The notes under the pieces are model-generated. The model searched no databases and was not told where the DNA came from. It saw nothing but the letters and a program-made list of their open reading frames with translations. Positions 8,506-16,666 of a stretch of DNA of 64,000 nt are shown here, piece by piece. The stretch spans positions 124,001 through 188,000 of the forward strand of contig FNPA01000004.1 in assembly GCA_900107185.1 (NCBI GenBank). Direction: 5' to 3'. The translations under genes and the position numbers were made by a program. Each line of letters begins with the position of its first letter. The stretch's first letter is position 1. Source of the stretch: Ruminococcaceae bacterium YAD3003 (GTDB lineage Bacteria > Bacillota > Clostridia > Saccharofermentanales > Saccharofermentanaceae).

Positions 8506-10230
8506 ATGTTGAAGATATTACACAGAATAGTAAATATGACTGGAAAGTATAAAACCCGTATCAGGGCTTCATACATAACTGCATTCCTCAAGGGCATAGT
8601 GATGAAGGTTCCGCTGATGCTTTGTTTCTTCTGTATCAGTTATTTCATGCATGGAGAGATGGATAAGACAAAGTGCATTTATTTTGGCGTTGCGGTTGTC
8701 GCCAGCGTAATACTCGAAGCCGTATTTGAACATATATCCAATGTTTTGCAGTCGGCGACAGGTTACATGGTTTTCGCTGATATGAGACTTAAGCTCGGTG
8801 ATCATCTGCGAAAGATGCCGATGGGATATTTTACTGAAGGAAACATCGGAAAGATCAGTTCCGTTCTGTCAACAGACATGGTCTTTATTGAAGAGAACTG
8901 TATGGGTGTCTTATCTGAACTCGTAACCTTCCTCATCTCTCAGGGGCTCATGGTTGTCATGATGTTCGTTATGGATTACAGAATGGGCCTTTTGTCACTT
9001 CTGGTAGTTGCTGCATTCATCATTGTCGGTAACCTGATGCTGAAGACTACGATGAGTCATTCCGTTACCAAGCAGGAGGCCAGCGAATCTCTTACAGAGG
9101 AAGTTCTTGATTTTGCTGAAGGTATCGGAATCATTAAATCCTATAACATGTTAGGCAGTAAATCCAAGAGACTTACTGATGAGTTCGAGAAAAGCTGTAA
9201 GAAGAGCATTGATTTCGAGGTGGAATACTCGCCCTGGTCCAGAGCACTTTATCTGACATTTGGTATTGGTACGGCGGCGGTTCTCGCACTGAGTGCATAT
9301 CTGTACGTCACCGGTGCCATAACTGATGTTTATATGGTCGGAATGGCACTGTTCCTTTTTGATGTGTTCGTATCCATCAAGAGTTACTATGGCCAGATGG
9401 CCAGACTTACGGTTACATCCGCAAGCCTTGACCGTATTGAGGAAGTTTTCGCTGCAGAAGAACTTAAGGATGAAGGTAAGAATATTCTTGGTTCTGTACT
9501 TGCGTCTGACAGTGAGATCGAATATGACAATGTCGGATTCGCATATACTGACAAAGATGTTCTCTCTAATGTCTCGTTCAGTGTTAAGCAGGGTGAGATG
9601 ACTGCACTGGTAGGCCCTTCCGGCGGCGGTAAATCCACGATTGCCTCACTTCTTGCCAGATTCTGGGATGTTAAGAGCGGGAAGATACTTGTCAGAGGCG
9701 AAGATGTCAGAGATGTCTCTCTTGGATCACTGATGGATCAGATAAGTATGGTATTCCAGAGAGTATATCTTTTCCAGGACACTATTTATAACAACATAGC
9801 GATCGGCCGTCCTGATGCGTCACGTGAGGAAGTTGAAGCAGCAGCTAAGAAAGCAAGATGCTACGATTTTATCATGCAGTTACCTGACGGATTTGATACT
9901 GTTATCGGCGAAGGCGGCGCCTCTCTCTCGGGTGGTGAACAGCAGAGGATCTCCATTGCGAGATGTATCCTGAAAGATTCGCCGATCGTAATTCTTGATG
10001 AAGCTACGGCAAGTGTTGATGCAGATAATGAGCGTGCCATCCAGGAGGCTATCTCAGAACTTTGCAAAGACAAGACATTACTTGTAATCGCACACAGATT
10101 AAGGACAATCAGAGACGCTGACCAGATCCTCGTGGTAACAGACGGCAAGATAGCCGAAAGAGGTAATCACGAGTCTCTGATGGCTCAGAATGGAACCTAT
10201 GCGCATATGGTTAAGCTCCAGGAAGCTTAA
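8506..10230 (+). CDS. ABC half-transporter, second partner of pair 2
   Basis: A 574-residue six-helix membrane domain plus ATPase. Walker A GPSGGGKST near residue 370, signature LSGGEQQR near 474, DEATASVDADNE near 498 and IAHRLRT near 527. The ATG at 8506 is chosen because GGGAG is about 9 bases upstream; an in-frame GTG at 8497 overlaps the partner's stop but leaves no room for the ribosome site. Forms the expected heterodimer with the preceding gene. A strong terminator follows, so the pair ends its own operon and the downstream membrane-protein operon starts from a separate promoter. Confidence 0.85.
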   Translation: MLKILHRIVNMTGKYKTRIRASYITAFLKGIVMKVPLMLCFFCISYFMHGEMDKTKCIYFGVAVVASVILEAVFEHISNVLQSATGYMVFADMRLKLGDHLRKMPMGYFTEGNIGKISSVLSTDMVFIEENCMGVLSELVTFLISQGLMVVMMFVMDYRMGLLSLLVVAAFIIVGNLMLKTTMSHSVTKQEASESLTEEVLDFAEGIGIIKSYNMLGSKSKRLTDEFEKSCKKSIDFEVEYSPWSRALYLTFGIGTAAVLALSAYLYVTGAITDVYMVGMALFLFDVFVSIKSYYGQMARLTVTSASLDRIEEVFAAEELKDEGKNILGSVLASDSEIEYDNVGFAYTDKDVLSNVSFSVKQGEMTALVGPSGGGKSTIASLLARFWDVKSGKILVRGEDVRDVSLGSLMDQISMVFQRVYLFQDTIYNNIAIGRPDASREEVEAAAKKARCYDFIMQLPDGFDTVIGEGGASLSGGEQQRISIARCILKDSPIVILDEATASVDADNERAIQEAISELCKDKTLLVIAHRLRTIRDADQILVVTDGKIAERGNHESLMAQNGTYAHMVKLQEA

Positions 10231-10251
10231 AAGCATATAAACCAGATGAAT

Positions 10252-10292
10252 ACGGGGTGTCTCATGACTTTGAGACACCCCGTTATAATTTG
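10252..10292 (+). terminator. Terminator after ABC pair 2
   Basis: Perfect 13-base stem (ACGGGGTGTCTCA and its complement) with a 6-base loop, followed by a T/A-rich tail. The tail is not a pure T-run, but the stem is very stable. Confidence 0.75.
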
Positions 10293-10315
10293 AGAATTAT
10301 ATTTAACTAAATTTG

Positions 10316-10346
10316 GTTAGTTATATCTAACTTAATGTGCTATAAT
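10316..10346 (+). promoter_or_regulatory. Promoter with GTTAG-N6-CTAAC site 2
   Basis: Palindrome at 10316-10331 (spacer TTATAT), then a perfect TATAAT at 10341-10346. The -35 window (10318-10323) lies inside the palindrome, so a bound regulator would block polymerase. An extra CTAA-N6-TTAG repeat overlaps its left side (about 10307-10320). Confidence 0.7.
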
Positions 10347-10381
10347 CCTCCACAGATGTGATTTGGCAGAGGTTTGTTAGC

Positions 10382-11092
10382 ATGAATAATCAGAATAAAA
10401 AGCTAGAAGCAGCGTTTATCTTTGGCTTTATTTCACTGCTTTTATGTGGCGTTGGCGACTGGCTTATCGGGTACGAACCTGAAGGCGGGGAGCCGTTGAT
10501 ATATGGTATTACAACCACAGCGATAGCAGGTGTGCCTACATGGTTTTATGTTTTGTCGTTTTTCTTCGGGTTCTTATCCGGATTCGGTTGTCTTTATTTC
10601 GCGCCTGCGGTAATGAAGACGCTTGATCTGAAAGGCATCTTGAAGGATTCGAAAATGTATAAGCTCATGGGCTTTGGCTTAAAGTCGGCACCTATGATGT
10701 TTGTATCTTTCCATGCCGCATGCTGCATTGTGCTGCTGATGATACAGGCAGCGCTCCGTTCCGGACTTGATATAAGTTCTGCAGATTCTGTTTATCTGAT
10801 ACCTGCAGCAACAGCTATGCTGCCGTTTCTTATCTGGTGCTATATCTGTGATATTCCCGTGACTATTGCTTATATGTATTTCACTCTGAAGGGAAAACTT
10901 GGGATTAGCAAGGCTGCTTTTATTCTGTGCCCTATGGGCCTTAGTATTGCAGCAAAGATAATAGCTGCCGTGATGGTCGCTTTAGGAAGTAAATGGTCAT
11001 TCCTTACGGCATGTGGCGAATCCTGGGGATATGCATTCATGTGCCTTGCGTTCTATTTCGCTGTTAAGAAAGATGTGAGGTCTGATAAATGA
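10382..11092 (+). CDS. Polytopic membrane protein (GDWL motif)
   Basis: A 236-residue protein with about six to seven hydrophobic segments. Near the N-terminus it has GVGDWLIGY followed by an acidic loop, and later TWFYVLSFFFG; this GDWL-type layout is seen in uncharacterised Firmicute membrane proteins (I believe DUF6796-like, not certain). No catalytic or transport motif recognised. The ATG at 10382 is chosen because AGAGG lies about 10 bases before it; an in-frame GTG at 10358 has no ribosome site and sits right after the -10. First gene of the operon that runs to 17357, under the palindrome-overlapped promoter. The stop overlaps the next start by 4 bases. Confidence 0.7.
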   Translation: MNNQNKKLEAAFIFGFISLLLCGVGDWLIGYEPEGGEPLIYGITTTAIAGVPTWFYVLSFFFGFLSGFGCLYFAPAVMKTLDLKGILKDSKMYKLMGFGLKSAPMMFVSFHAACCIVLLMIQAALRSGLDISSADSVYLIPAATAMLPFLIWCYICDIPVTIAYMYFTLKGKLGISKAAFILCPMGLSIAAKIIAAVMVALGSKWSFLTACGESWGYAFMCLAFYFAVKKDVRSDK

Positions 11093-11580
11093 TCGTTCTC
11101 CAGCTGATCTTATTCTGTGCTCTCTTTGCTTTAATGGTAAAACTTGGTGTTGGAAACAATGCTTTGAATGCTCTTTATTTTTACCCGAAAACTGTACAGG
11201 AACGTGTCTATGAATTAGGTCTCACTGACAGGCAGACGGTCTCTAAGAAAAGAAAGATCTTCATGATTGCGTTCTTTACCGTTATGGCTGCCGCTCTAAT
11301 TGCGATAATCGCGTTCTGGAATCAGATCAGAGAGTTTTGGCAGGCTTATCTGCAGGCACTTTTGTTCCTTGAAGTAATGAACTGGTTCGACGGAATTGTT
11401 ATAGATAAGACCTGGGTCGCTTTAAGTCCTCTCTGGATAATACCCGGAACTGAAGATATCCCCTTTGTCCAGACATGGAAGCAGATGTTTAAGAAGAGAA
11501 TCATCCTCACTGGAATATGGGTGTTTGGCGCTGCGATAATCGCAGGAATAGTTGTGCTTATAGGAAAGATAATGATGTAA
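11089..11580 (+). CDS. Small membrane protein, D-x4-D family (copy 1)
   Basis: A 163-residue protein with four predicted membrane helices. After helix 1 there is a cytoplasmic-like segment with VQERVYELGLTDRQTVSKKRK. The third helix carries MNWFDGIVIDKTW, and this is followed by WIIPGTEDI. The same plan (QERV, helix pair, a helix with two Asp five residues apart, then often IPGTED) recurs in the genes at 13180, 13785 and 15223, so the operon holds four members of one uncharacterised family. Two acidic residues inside a helix could bind a cation or act catalytically; that is speculation. ATGA-type overlap with the preceding gene. Confidence 0.68.
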   Translation: MIVLQLILFCALFALMVKLGVGNNALNALYFYPKTVQERVYELGLTDRQTVSKKRKIFMIAFFTVMAAALIAIIAFWNQIREFWQAYLQALLFLEVMNWFDGIVIDKTWVALSPLWIIPGTEDIPFVQTWKQMFKKRIILTGIWVFGAAIIAGIVVLIGKIMM

Positions 11581-11594
11581 ATAAGGAGAGTGTA

Positions 11595-12218
11595 ATGGGA
11601 CTTTATAAGAAATTCGTATGTCAGACGAGAAAGCCTGAGGGGGCCCTCGGCAAAATGATGGTAAACGGTATGAACAGCGGTCATGCAAAAATGGCTGACT
11701 GGGGCATATCGCATTTGCCTAAGTCAGAGCCTTCAAAAATCCTGGAACTCGGCTGCGGCGGCGGAAGAAATGCAGGCGAACTTGCCAATAGATTTCCTTC
11801 TGCAAGGGTTACAGCAATTGATTATTCTGAGGTGTCAGTCGCTAAATCCAAGGAGTACAACAAAGATCTCATTGCATCCGGGAGGATGAGTGTAAAACAG
11901 GGTGATGTATCTGACCTGAGACTCCCCGTTGACACCTATGATATTGCGACCGCATTTGAGACTATCTATTTCTGGCCCGGTCTCGAAAAGTGTTTTACCG
12001 AAGTCTACAGAGTTCTTAAGCCCGGCGGTGTTTTCATGATCGTCAACGAGTCAGACGGCATGGATGATACAAGCCTTAAGTTCGAGAAGATAATTGACGG
12101 AATGAAGTGCTATACGATCGAACAGATCGGAGCAGCGCTTAAGGCCGCAGGTTTTTCTGAAGTGACATCTGACCATTATGACGGCAAGCCGTGGATCACG
12201 GTGATAGCTGTTAAATAA
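11595..12218 (+). CDS. Class I SAM-dependent methyltransferase
   Basis: A 207-residue soluble enzyme with a complete Rossmann methyltransferase core: motif I ILELGCGGGRN at about residues 50-60, the acidic residue after strand 2 in VTAIDYSE, QGDVSDLRLP, then TAFETIYFW and the post-IV segment VLKPGGVFMIV. This fits the Methyltransf_11/25 group; the substrate cannot be told. The ATG at 11595 follows AAGGAGAG by 7 bases; longer frames upstream overlap the preceding gene without a ribosome site. It sits between membrane proteins and an alpha/beta hydrolase in the operon, so a small organic molecule handled by the ABC pairs is a likely substrate (inference). Confidence 0.85.
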   Translation: MGLYKKFVCQTRKPEGALGKMMVNGMNSGHAKMADWGISHLPKSEPSKILELGCGGGRNAGELANRFPSARVTAIDYSEVSVAKSKEYNKDLIASGRMSVKQGDVSDLRLPVDTYDIATAFETIYFWPGLEKCFTEVYRVLKPGGVFMIVNESDGMDDTSLKFEKIIDGMKCYTIEQIGAALKAAGFSEVTSDHYDGKPWITVIAVK

Positions 12219-12263
12219 TGATAATCATATCCATCACAAAAAATAAAAGGTCAATATAAAGAT

Positions 12264-13196
12264 ATGGAGCTGAATAAAACATACGAGGAACTCCTTAAAG
12301 AATTTCTCCGAACACATCCTTATAAGGAAGTTGTTGTGGAAGGAGCAAAGTTCCATTATCTTCTTTGCGGAAAAGGCGATACCACGTTGATCTTTTTGGT
12401 CGGTGGAATGGGCCTGTCATTTCTTTATATGCCGTATATTACCGCGTTGGAATCAGAATACAGAATTCTCACTTTTGATTACCCATATGAGTATGATGAT
12501 AATTCCGGTTTGGTTGAAAGCATATCCTTGCTTCTTAAACATCTGAATATTGAAAAGGGGATTTTTGTCGGCAGTTCGTATGGCGGATATGTTGCTCAGA
12601 TGATAGCAAGAAAATATCCAGAGCTCACAGGCGGAATGTGTCTTTTCTCTACGGCGAGCCTTTCTGAAATGACAGTAAGTGAATTAAGGGCTAAATATGA
12701 GAAGAAAGCACCTCTTCTATTGTGGATCTTGCGACATGTTCCATATTCCTGGCTTAAACCGGTGATGATAAGGTCATGTATGCGCATGGCAAAAAATACA
12801 ACTCCCGAAGTATATTCATACACTAAGGATATGTTCCGCTTTATTTACCGTGATTATACGCGGGAGTTGGATCTGCATATGACGAAGCTTCTGATAGATC
12901 TTATGAATCAGACGCCATGCACACCGGAAGACTTTATTTACTTGAATGGAAGGATTTTGCTGATACTTCCCGAAAATGATGAAAGCTTCACGCCGGAAAT
13001 GCAAAAGGATCTTATCAGCATGATGCCGGAGAGCGTTATCGTTGAGGGCGTGGACAGTGGCCATATATCCACATTAATAGAAGTGGATCGTTATGTTGAA
13101 GAAATCCGGAGCTTTATTTGGGGGGCGCTTGGACGCGGCAATGATAGCTGTGATTTCTGCGAACAGAGGAGAGTTAGTAATGGTTTTAGTTCTTGA
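12264..13196 (+). CDS. Alpha/beta hydrolase
   Basis: A 310-residue enzyme of the general alpha/beta-hydrolase (MhpC-like) group. The oxyanion-side segment is FLVGGMGLSFLYMP, the nucleophile elbow is GSSYGGYVAQ near residue 110, the acid is probably in ILPENDESF near 240, and the catalytic His is in DSGHISTL near 265. The C-terminus extends about 30 residues beyond the core and overlaps the next gene's start by 17 bases. Such enzymes cleave esters, amides or thioesters. In this operon it is one of three alpha/beta hydrolases, the other two being of a different (HSL-like) type, which suggests stepwise trimming of a compound. The ribosome site (AAAAGG) is weak and distant. Confidence 0.82.
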   Translation: MELNKTYEELLKEFLRTHPYKEVVVEGAKFHYLLCGKGDTTLIFLVGGMGLSFLYMPYITALESEYRILTFDYPYEYDDNSGLVESISLLLKHLNIEKGIFVGSSYGGYVAQMIARKYPELTGGMCLFSTASLSEMTVSELRAKYEKKAPLLLWILRHVPYSWLKPVMIRSCMRMAKNTTPEVYSYTKDMFRFIYRDYTRELDLHMTKLLIDLMNQTPCTPEDFIYLNGRILLILPENDESFTPEMQKDLISMMPESVIVEGVDSGHISTLIEVDRYVEEIRSFIWGALGRGNDSCDFCEQRRVSNGFSS

Positions 13197-13662
13197 ATGT
13201 ATAGTAATTTGCTTTATTTTATTCGTTCCGTGTGTTGTCGTTATCGCAAACGGAGTTCATAACGGCGCATTTCTTTTTGAAAAAGATGTTCAGGAACGTG
13301 TTGAGATGGGTCTGGTTACAAAGGAACAATTATCCCGTAATAAGAAATTGTTTAAGAGCATTTCTTTGACAGTGATGATCTCATTTGTGATATGGGCAGT
13401 ATATGGAATAAACGGCGCCAGAGGATTCTTAAATCCATTTCTGCAAATATATGCGCTTGCTATGGCAGAAGGTCTGTTTGACAGATTCTTTATTGATACA
13501 TTCTGGGTAGGCCATACCAAAGCTTGGACAATACCTGGAACAGAGGATCTGAAACCATACATACCGAAGAAAACTTTGATTGCCAAGTGGCTGATAGTTA
13601 TTGTCGGAAGTCCGGCCATTGCGGCTGCATTGGCAGGAATCATGATGCTGTTCTTCAAGTGA
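13180..13662 (+). CDS. Small membrane protein, D-x4-D family (copy 2)
   Basis: A 160-residue four-helix membrane protein, paralogous to the gene at 11089. Shared features in order are VQERVEMGLVTKEQLSRNKK after helix 1, AEGLFDRFFIDTFW in helix 3 and AWTIPGTEDLKP behind it. The start at 13180 is chosen because AGAGGAGAG lies 6 bases upstream, inside the end of the hydrolase gene; a frame extending to 13093 lacks a ribosome site. Function unknown. Its interleaving with hydrolases (this pattern repeats three times) suggests that each hydrolase works with one membrane partner. Confidence 0.68.
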   Translation: MVLVLECIVICFILFVPCVVVIANGVHNGAFLFEKDVQERVEMGLVTKEQLSRNKKLFKSISLTVMISFVIWAVYGINGARGFLNPFLQIYALAMAEGLFDRFFIDTFWVGHTKAWTIPGTEDLKPYIPKKTLIAKWLIVIVGSPAIAAALAGIMMLFFK

Positions 13663-13674
13663 GGTGAAGAATTT

Positions 13675-13779
13675 ATGATCTGGTGGGTAATTGTTATAGA
13701 GGCACTTGTTTTCCCCGGTATCGTATTTGGCACTATACCTGCGCTGGTCGTCGGATTGTTAATCGCATTAATAAGGTAA
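13675..13779 (+). CDS. Very small membrane protein, 34 aa
   Basis: A 34-residue frame, MIWWVIVIEALVFP then GIVFGTIPALVVGLL, almost wholly hydrophobic and ending in ALIR. GAGGTGAAG precedes the ATG by a normal distance, and it fits exactly between the genes at 13180 and 13785, with 5 bases to the next start. Likely one transmembrane helix or hairpin. Too short for a family assignment. It may be a real small protein or only a translational coupling frame. Confidence 0.5.
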   Translation: MIWWVIVIEALVFPGIVFGTIPALVVGLLIALIR

Positions 13780-13784
13780 AGATA

Positions 13785-14291
13785 ATGTTATTGAGCTTTT
13801 TATATGGCCTTATAGGTATTGTTCTTCTCGTAGCTTTCTGTCTGATAGGAGCTTTTCTTGTTCCGCAGAATGCATATTGGTTTATGACTCCAAAGGCAAA
13901 GGAATTGCTGGAGAAATATGGTATTCCCAGAGAATTGAAACTGAAGGATAAGATCATTATCGGATCGCTTGCTCTTATTGTTGGTGCAGGTTTTATTGTC
14001 ACTATCATTATTGCGGGCAAGCAGGGTGTCGCTTCCGGGATGACTTTCTGGCAGCTTGCTCTTCGTTTTGTGATCTTCTTTTGGATGGTATCAATCTTTG
14101 ACGCCATCGTGCTTGACTGGTGGATGTTTACTAAGACTGATATTTTTGGTGTGCTGATCGAGAAAAAGACCGGAAAAAAGCCGGATGTTCGGAGAGTCGA
14201 ACCCCAGTGGGACGGCAAAGAGATACATAAGCTTGTAATTGAAGTTGTTGTGTCAGCAATACTGGCATGGATATTTATTAAGGTTGGATAG
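13785..14291 (+). CDS. Small membrane protein, D-x4-D family (copy 3)
   Basis: A 168-residue protein with four predicted helices. After helix 1 comes MTPKAKELLEKYGIPRELKLKD, helix 3 carries VSIFDAIVLDWWMFTKTD, and the last helix follows a basic stretch (KKTGKKPDVRRVEPQW). It is the same layout as the genes at 11089 and 13180 but without the IPGTED motif. The ATG at 13785 with AAGGTAA upstream is preferred; an in-frame start at 13683 would overlap the 34-residue frame. Next to it is an HSL-like hydrolase. Function unknown. Confidence 0.66.
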   Translation: MLLSFLYGLIGIVLLVAFCLIGAFLVPQNAYWFMTPKAKELLEKYGIPRELKLKDKIIIGSLALIVGAGFIVTIIIAGKQGVASGMTFWQLALRFVIFFWMVSIFDAIVLDWWMFTKTDIFGVLIEKKTGKKPDVRRVEPQWDGKEIHKLVIEVVVSAILAWIFIKVG

Positions 14292-14302
14292 GACAGTACG
14301 TA

Positions 14303-15223
14303 ATGAGTTTTACAGCAAAAATGATGAAATTCTTTATGAATCTGATGACGGGAAAACCGGCAGGCAGTGCTGATGAATTGCTCGAGAGGGCAAGGAAATA
14401 TAATGCGAAAAATCAGTTCGTTATACCTTCCGACAAAAAAGCCTTGTATCGTGTTGAAAAGATTCATGACGGCAGTGATTTGCTGGTTGTCCGTTCGAAA
14501 AAACTTAGCGATAATGCGAACTGCGCTGTTCTGTTTATCTTCGGAGCTGGAGGAACAATGAATGCGTGGAAACCGCATCTCATGATGGTTCGTAACATAG
14601 CTGATAAGACAGGCGCCGAAGTGTTTATGCCACTATATCCGCTCTGCACGGATGCACCTGTAAGTGCGGCTGTTGAAACCGCATATATAACATACCAAAG
14701 GATTCTGAAGGATTATCCGCCTGAAAAAGTTGTGATCACCGGTGACTCCTCCGGAGGTGCATGCTGCCTTGCTCTTATCTCGATGTTGAATCATCTGAAT
14801 GAAGGAGTGTTAATGCCCAGGCTCGCGATACTTCATTCTCCAAGCGGTGTTCCACATAATAAGGAAGCCTGGGAACGGATGAGGGAACAGAGTAAAAAGG
14901 ATGCTCCGGGAACCTTCACAATGGTGGAATATTTTCCAGAAATCTGTGCACACGGAGAAACAGTTCCTGATTACATGATACATCCGGCTTTAGGAGATTA
15001 CCGCAATGCTCCGGAAACGTATATCTATTACAGCGCAGATGAGACGTTGGCCGCATTGGGAAAAGACATTGAAGATGCATACACAAGATCCGGCAGTAAA
15101 GTCTATGTTTATTATGAGCCCGGTATGATCCACTGCTATTCTTCCTATCCAGCATGTAAAGAGAGTAAAACAGCCTGTAATGAATGGCTGAATCATATTT
15201 CAAAATTGAAGGAGAATAAATAA
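14303..15223 (+). CDS. HSL-like alpha/beta hydrolase (copy 1)
   Basis: A 306-residue alpha/beta-hydrolase_3 type enzyme. The nucleophile elbow is GDSSGGACCLAL near residue 150, the acid is in YSADETLAALG near 245, and the His is in PGMIHCYSSYP near 275. The usual HGGG oxyanion motif is replaced by FGAGGTMNAW near 77, an odd feature shared in modified form by the related gene at 15749. The segment MPLYPLCTDAPV and the spacing are common to both. Probably a cytoplasmic esterase or lipase-like enzyme on a small ester. Its stop overlaps the next start (TAATG). Confidence 0.82.
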   Translation: MSFTAKMMKFFMNLMTGKPAGSADELLERARKYNAKNQFVIPSDKKALYRVEKIHDGSDLLVVRSKKLSDNANCAVLFIFGAGGTMNAWKPHLMMVRNIADKTGAEVFMPLYPLCTDAPVSAAVETAYITYQRILKDYPPEKVVITGDSSGGACCLALISMLNHLNEGVLMPRLAILHSPSGVPHNKEAWERMREQSKKDAPGTFTMVEYFPEICAHGETVPDYMIHPALGDYRNAPETYIYYSADETLAALGKDIEDAYTRSGSKVYVYYEPGMIHCYSSYPACKESKTACNEWLNHISKLKENK

Positions 15224-15720
15224 TGCTTTTAACGATATTTCTTGCAATCGTTTTTTGTGCGGCGATAACGATTATGCTTATATCGGCTGTTGTATTGATC
15301 AAGGATAAGAAACTGTTTTCTTCTGCGCCGAAGGAAGCATTAGAACTTGTAATAGACAGAAAAGAAGAGGAGTTTTACGGTGCCCGTAAGATAGGCTGGA
15401 CCTTGATTATAATGAGTATGGTCATGATCTTAGGTGTCGGTGTGATTTCCATTTGGGACGGATTCAGGAGTGACTTCACTTTCTGGCAGTTCTTTTTAAG
15501 ATTTGTCCTGATTTTTACGATATATAAGATCTACGACATGATTTTTTTCGATTATTTCCTGCTCTGTAAATTCCGGTTTTTCCAAGCCTTTACGCCTGAG
15601 GTAGCTCCGGTATACAACAACAGAAAATACGGCTATAACATCAAGAGTCAGCTGCTGAAATTGATCGTTATTTTCCCGGCAGCGTCAGCAATCGCTGCAT
15701 GGATTTGCACGCTGTTTTAA
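15223..15720 (+). CDS. Small membrane protein, D-x4-D family (copy 4)
   Basis: A 165-residue, four-helix membrane protein. It has the family plan in degenerate form: APKEALELVIDRKEEEFYGARK after helix 1, a TFWQFFLRFVL segment nearly identical to MTFWQLALRFVIF of copy 3, and IYKIYDMIFFDYF in helix 3 for the paired Asp residues. So copies 3 and 4 are closer to each other than to copies 1 and 2. AAGGAGAA precedes the ATG, which overlaps the hydrolase stop. Confidence 0.66.
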   Translation: MLLTIFLAIVFCAAITIMLISAVVLIKDKKLFSSAPKEALELVIDRKEEEFYGARKIGWTLIIMSMVMILGVGVISIWDGFRSDFTFWQFFLRFVLIFTIYKIYDMIFFDYFLLCKFRFFQAFTPEVAPVYNNRKYGYNIKSQLLKLIVIFPAASAIAAWICTLF

Positions 15721-15748
15721 ATATATTTATACCAGGGAGATAAGGCAA

Positions 15749-16666
15749 ATGAGTCTTAAGTATAGAATCATCAGGCGGATCGTAAAGCTTTTAAACATAA
15801 AGAAAGCCTGGGAAGGCAAGAGCGCCGAAGAGATCATCGAAAAGAAAAAACAGGAGAATGCACGAAATAAGATTCCGGTACTGAATGACCCGGATTTTGA
15901 GATAAGCAGGACAGATGTTATGGGTTTTATGGTTATCCGGATGATCCATAAAAAACACGTATCGCGTGCAACGCTGTTTCTCATTGGCGGCGGTATGGTT
16001 TCGGCTCCGAGACCTGATTCGGTAAAGAAAGCTCTGCGTTTTGCCAAAGAAACAGATATGGATGTCTTTGTTCCATATTATCCTCTTTGCACGGATTATC
16101 CTCTGACCAAAGCCTATGCGATGATACATGAGACCTATAAGGTCATGCTAAATGAATATGAAGCATCGGACATTACTATTCTCGGCACTTCGTCAGGCGG
16201 CAATCTTGCTCTTGGCATGATCCCTTATATCAATGACGGCCATGATGATACTCCCGTACCATCGCATATCATAGCCATTTCTCCGGGTACATGTGTTGAT
16301 ACAGATGAAGAGTGGCAGAAAATGCTTGAACTGAATAAAAAAGATATTGCTATACCGGCAAGTTACATGAAGACTGCAGAGATCATTATGAGACACGGAG
16401 ATGATTCTGTTCCGGATTATATGCTTTGGCTTCAAAAAGCTGATTTCAGCAACTGTCCTCATGTATCGTTTATGTATGGTTCGGATGAGACTCTCTATGC
16501 ATGTGCGCCTGCGATTGAGAAAGCTCTGAAGAAATGCGGAGTGGATTATGATATGACAGTAGGAGAAGGAATGTTCCATTGTTATCCTGTGTTTCCTCTG
16601 GTAAAGGAAGCAAAAGAAGGCTGGAAACAAATGGTTGAGATTGCCAGGAGGTCTTATGGCAGATAA
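15749..16666 (+). CDS. HSL-like alpha/beta hydrolase (copy 2)
   Basis: A 305-residue paralogue of the hydrolase at 14303. Nucleophile elbow GTSSGGNLALGM near residue 150, acid in YGSDETLYACAP near 245, His in EGMFHCYPVFP near 273. The oxyanion segment reads FLIGGGMVSAP rather than HGGG, so the leading His is missing in both copies. VPYYPLCTDYPLTKA matches the other copy's PLYPLCTD segment. GGGAGATAAGG lies upstream of the ATG. It overlaps the ATC-hydrolase-like gene that ends the operon. Esterase-type activity is likely, substrate unknown. Confidence 0.82.
   Translation: MSLKYRIIRRIVKLLNIKKAWEGKSAEEIIEKKKQENARNKIPVLNDPDFEISRTDVMGFMVIRMIHKKHVSRATLFLIGGGMVSAPRPDSVKKALRFAKETDMDVFVPYYPLCTDYPLTKAYAMIHETYKVMLNEYEASDITILGTSSGGNLALGMIPYINDGHDDTPVPSHIIAISPGTCVDTDEEWQKMLELNKKDIAIPASYMKTAEIIMRHGDDSVPDYMLWLQKADFSNCPHVSFMYGSDETLYACAPAIEKALKKCGVDYDMTVGEGMFHCYPVFPLVKEAKEGWKQMVEIARRSYGR

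Noticed and set aside
10358-10381. GTG start for the membrane protein at 10382
   Set aside because: It is only 12 bases behind the TATAAT and has no ribosome site, while ATG 10382 has AGAGG.
13733-14578. Long leftward open frame of about 280 codons
   Set aside because: It lies opposite three well-supported rightward genes, has no ribosome site and its translation shows no domain; it is a shadow of their codon use.
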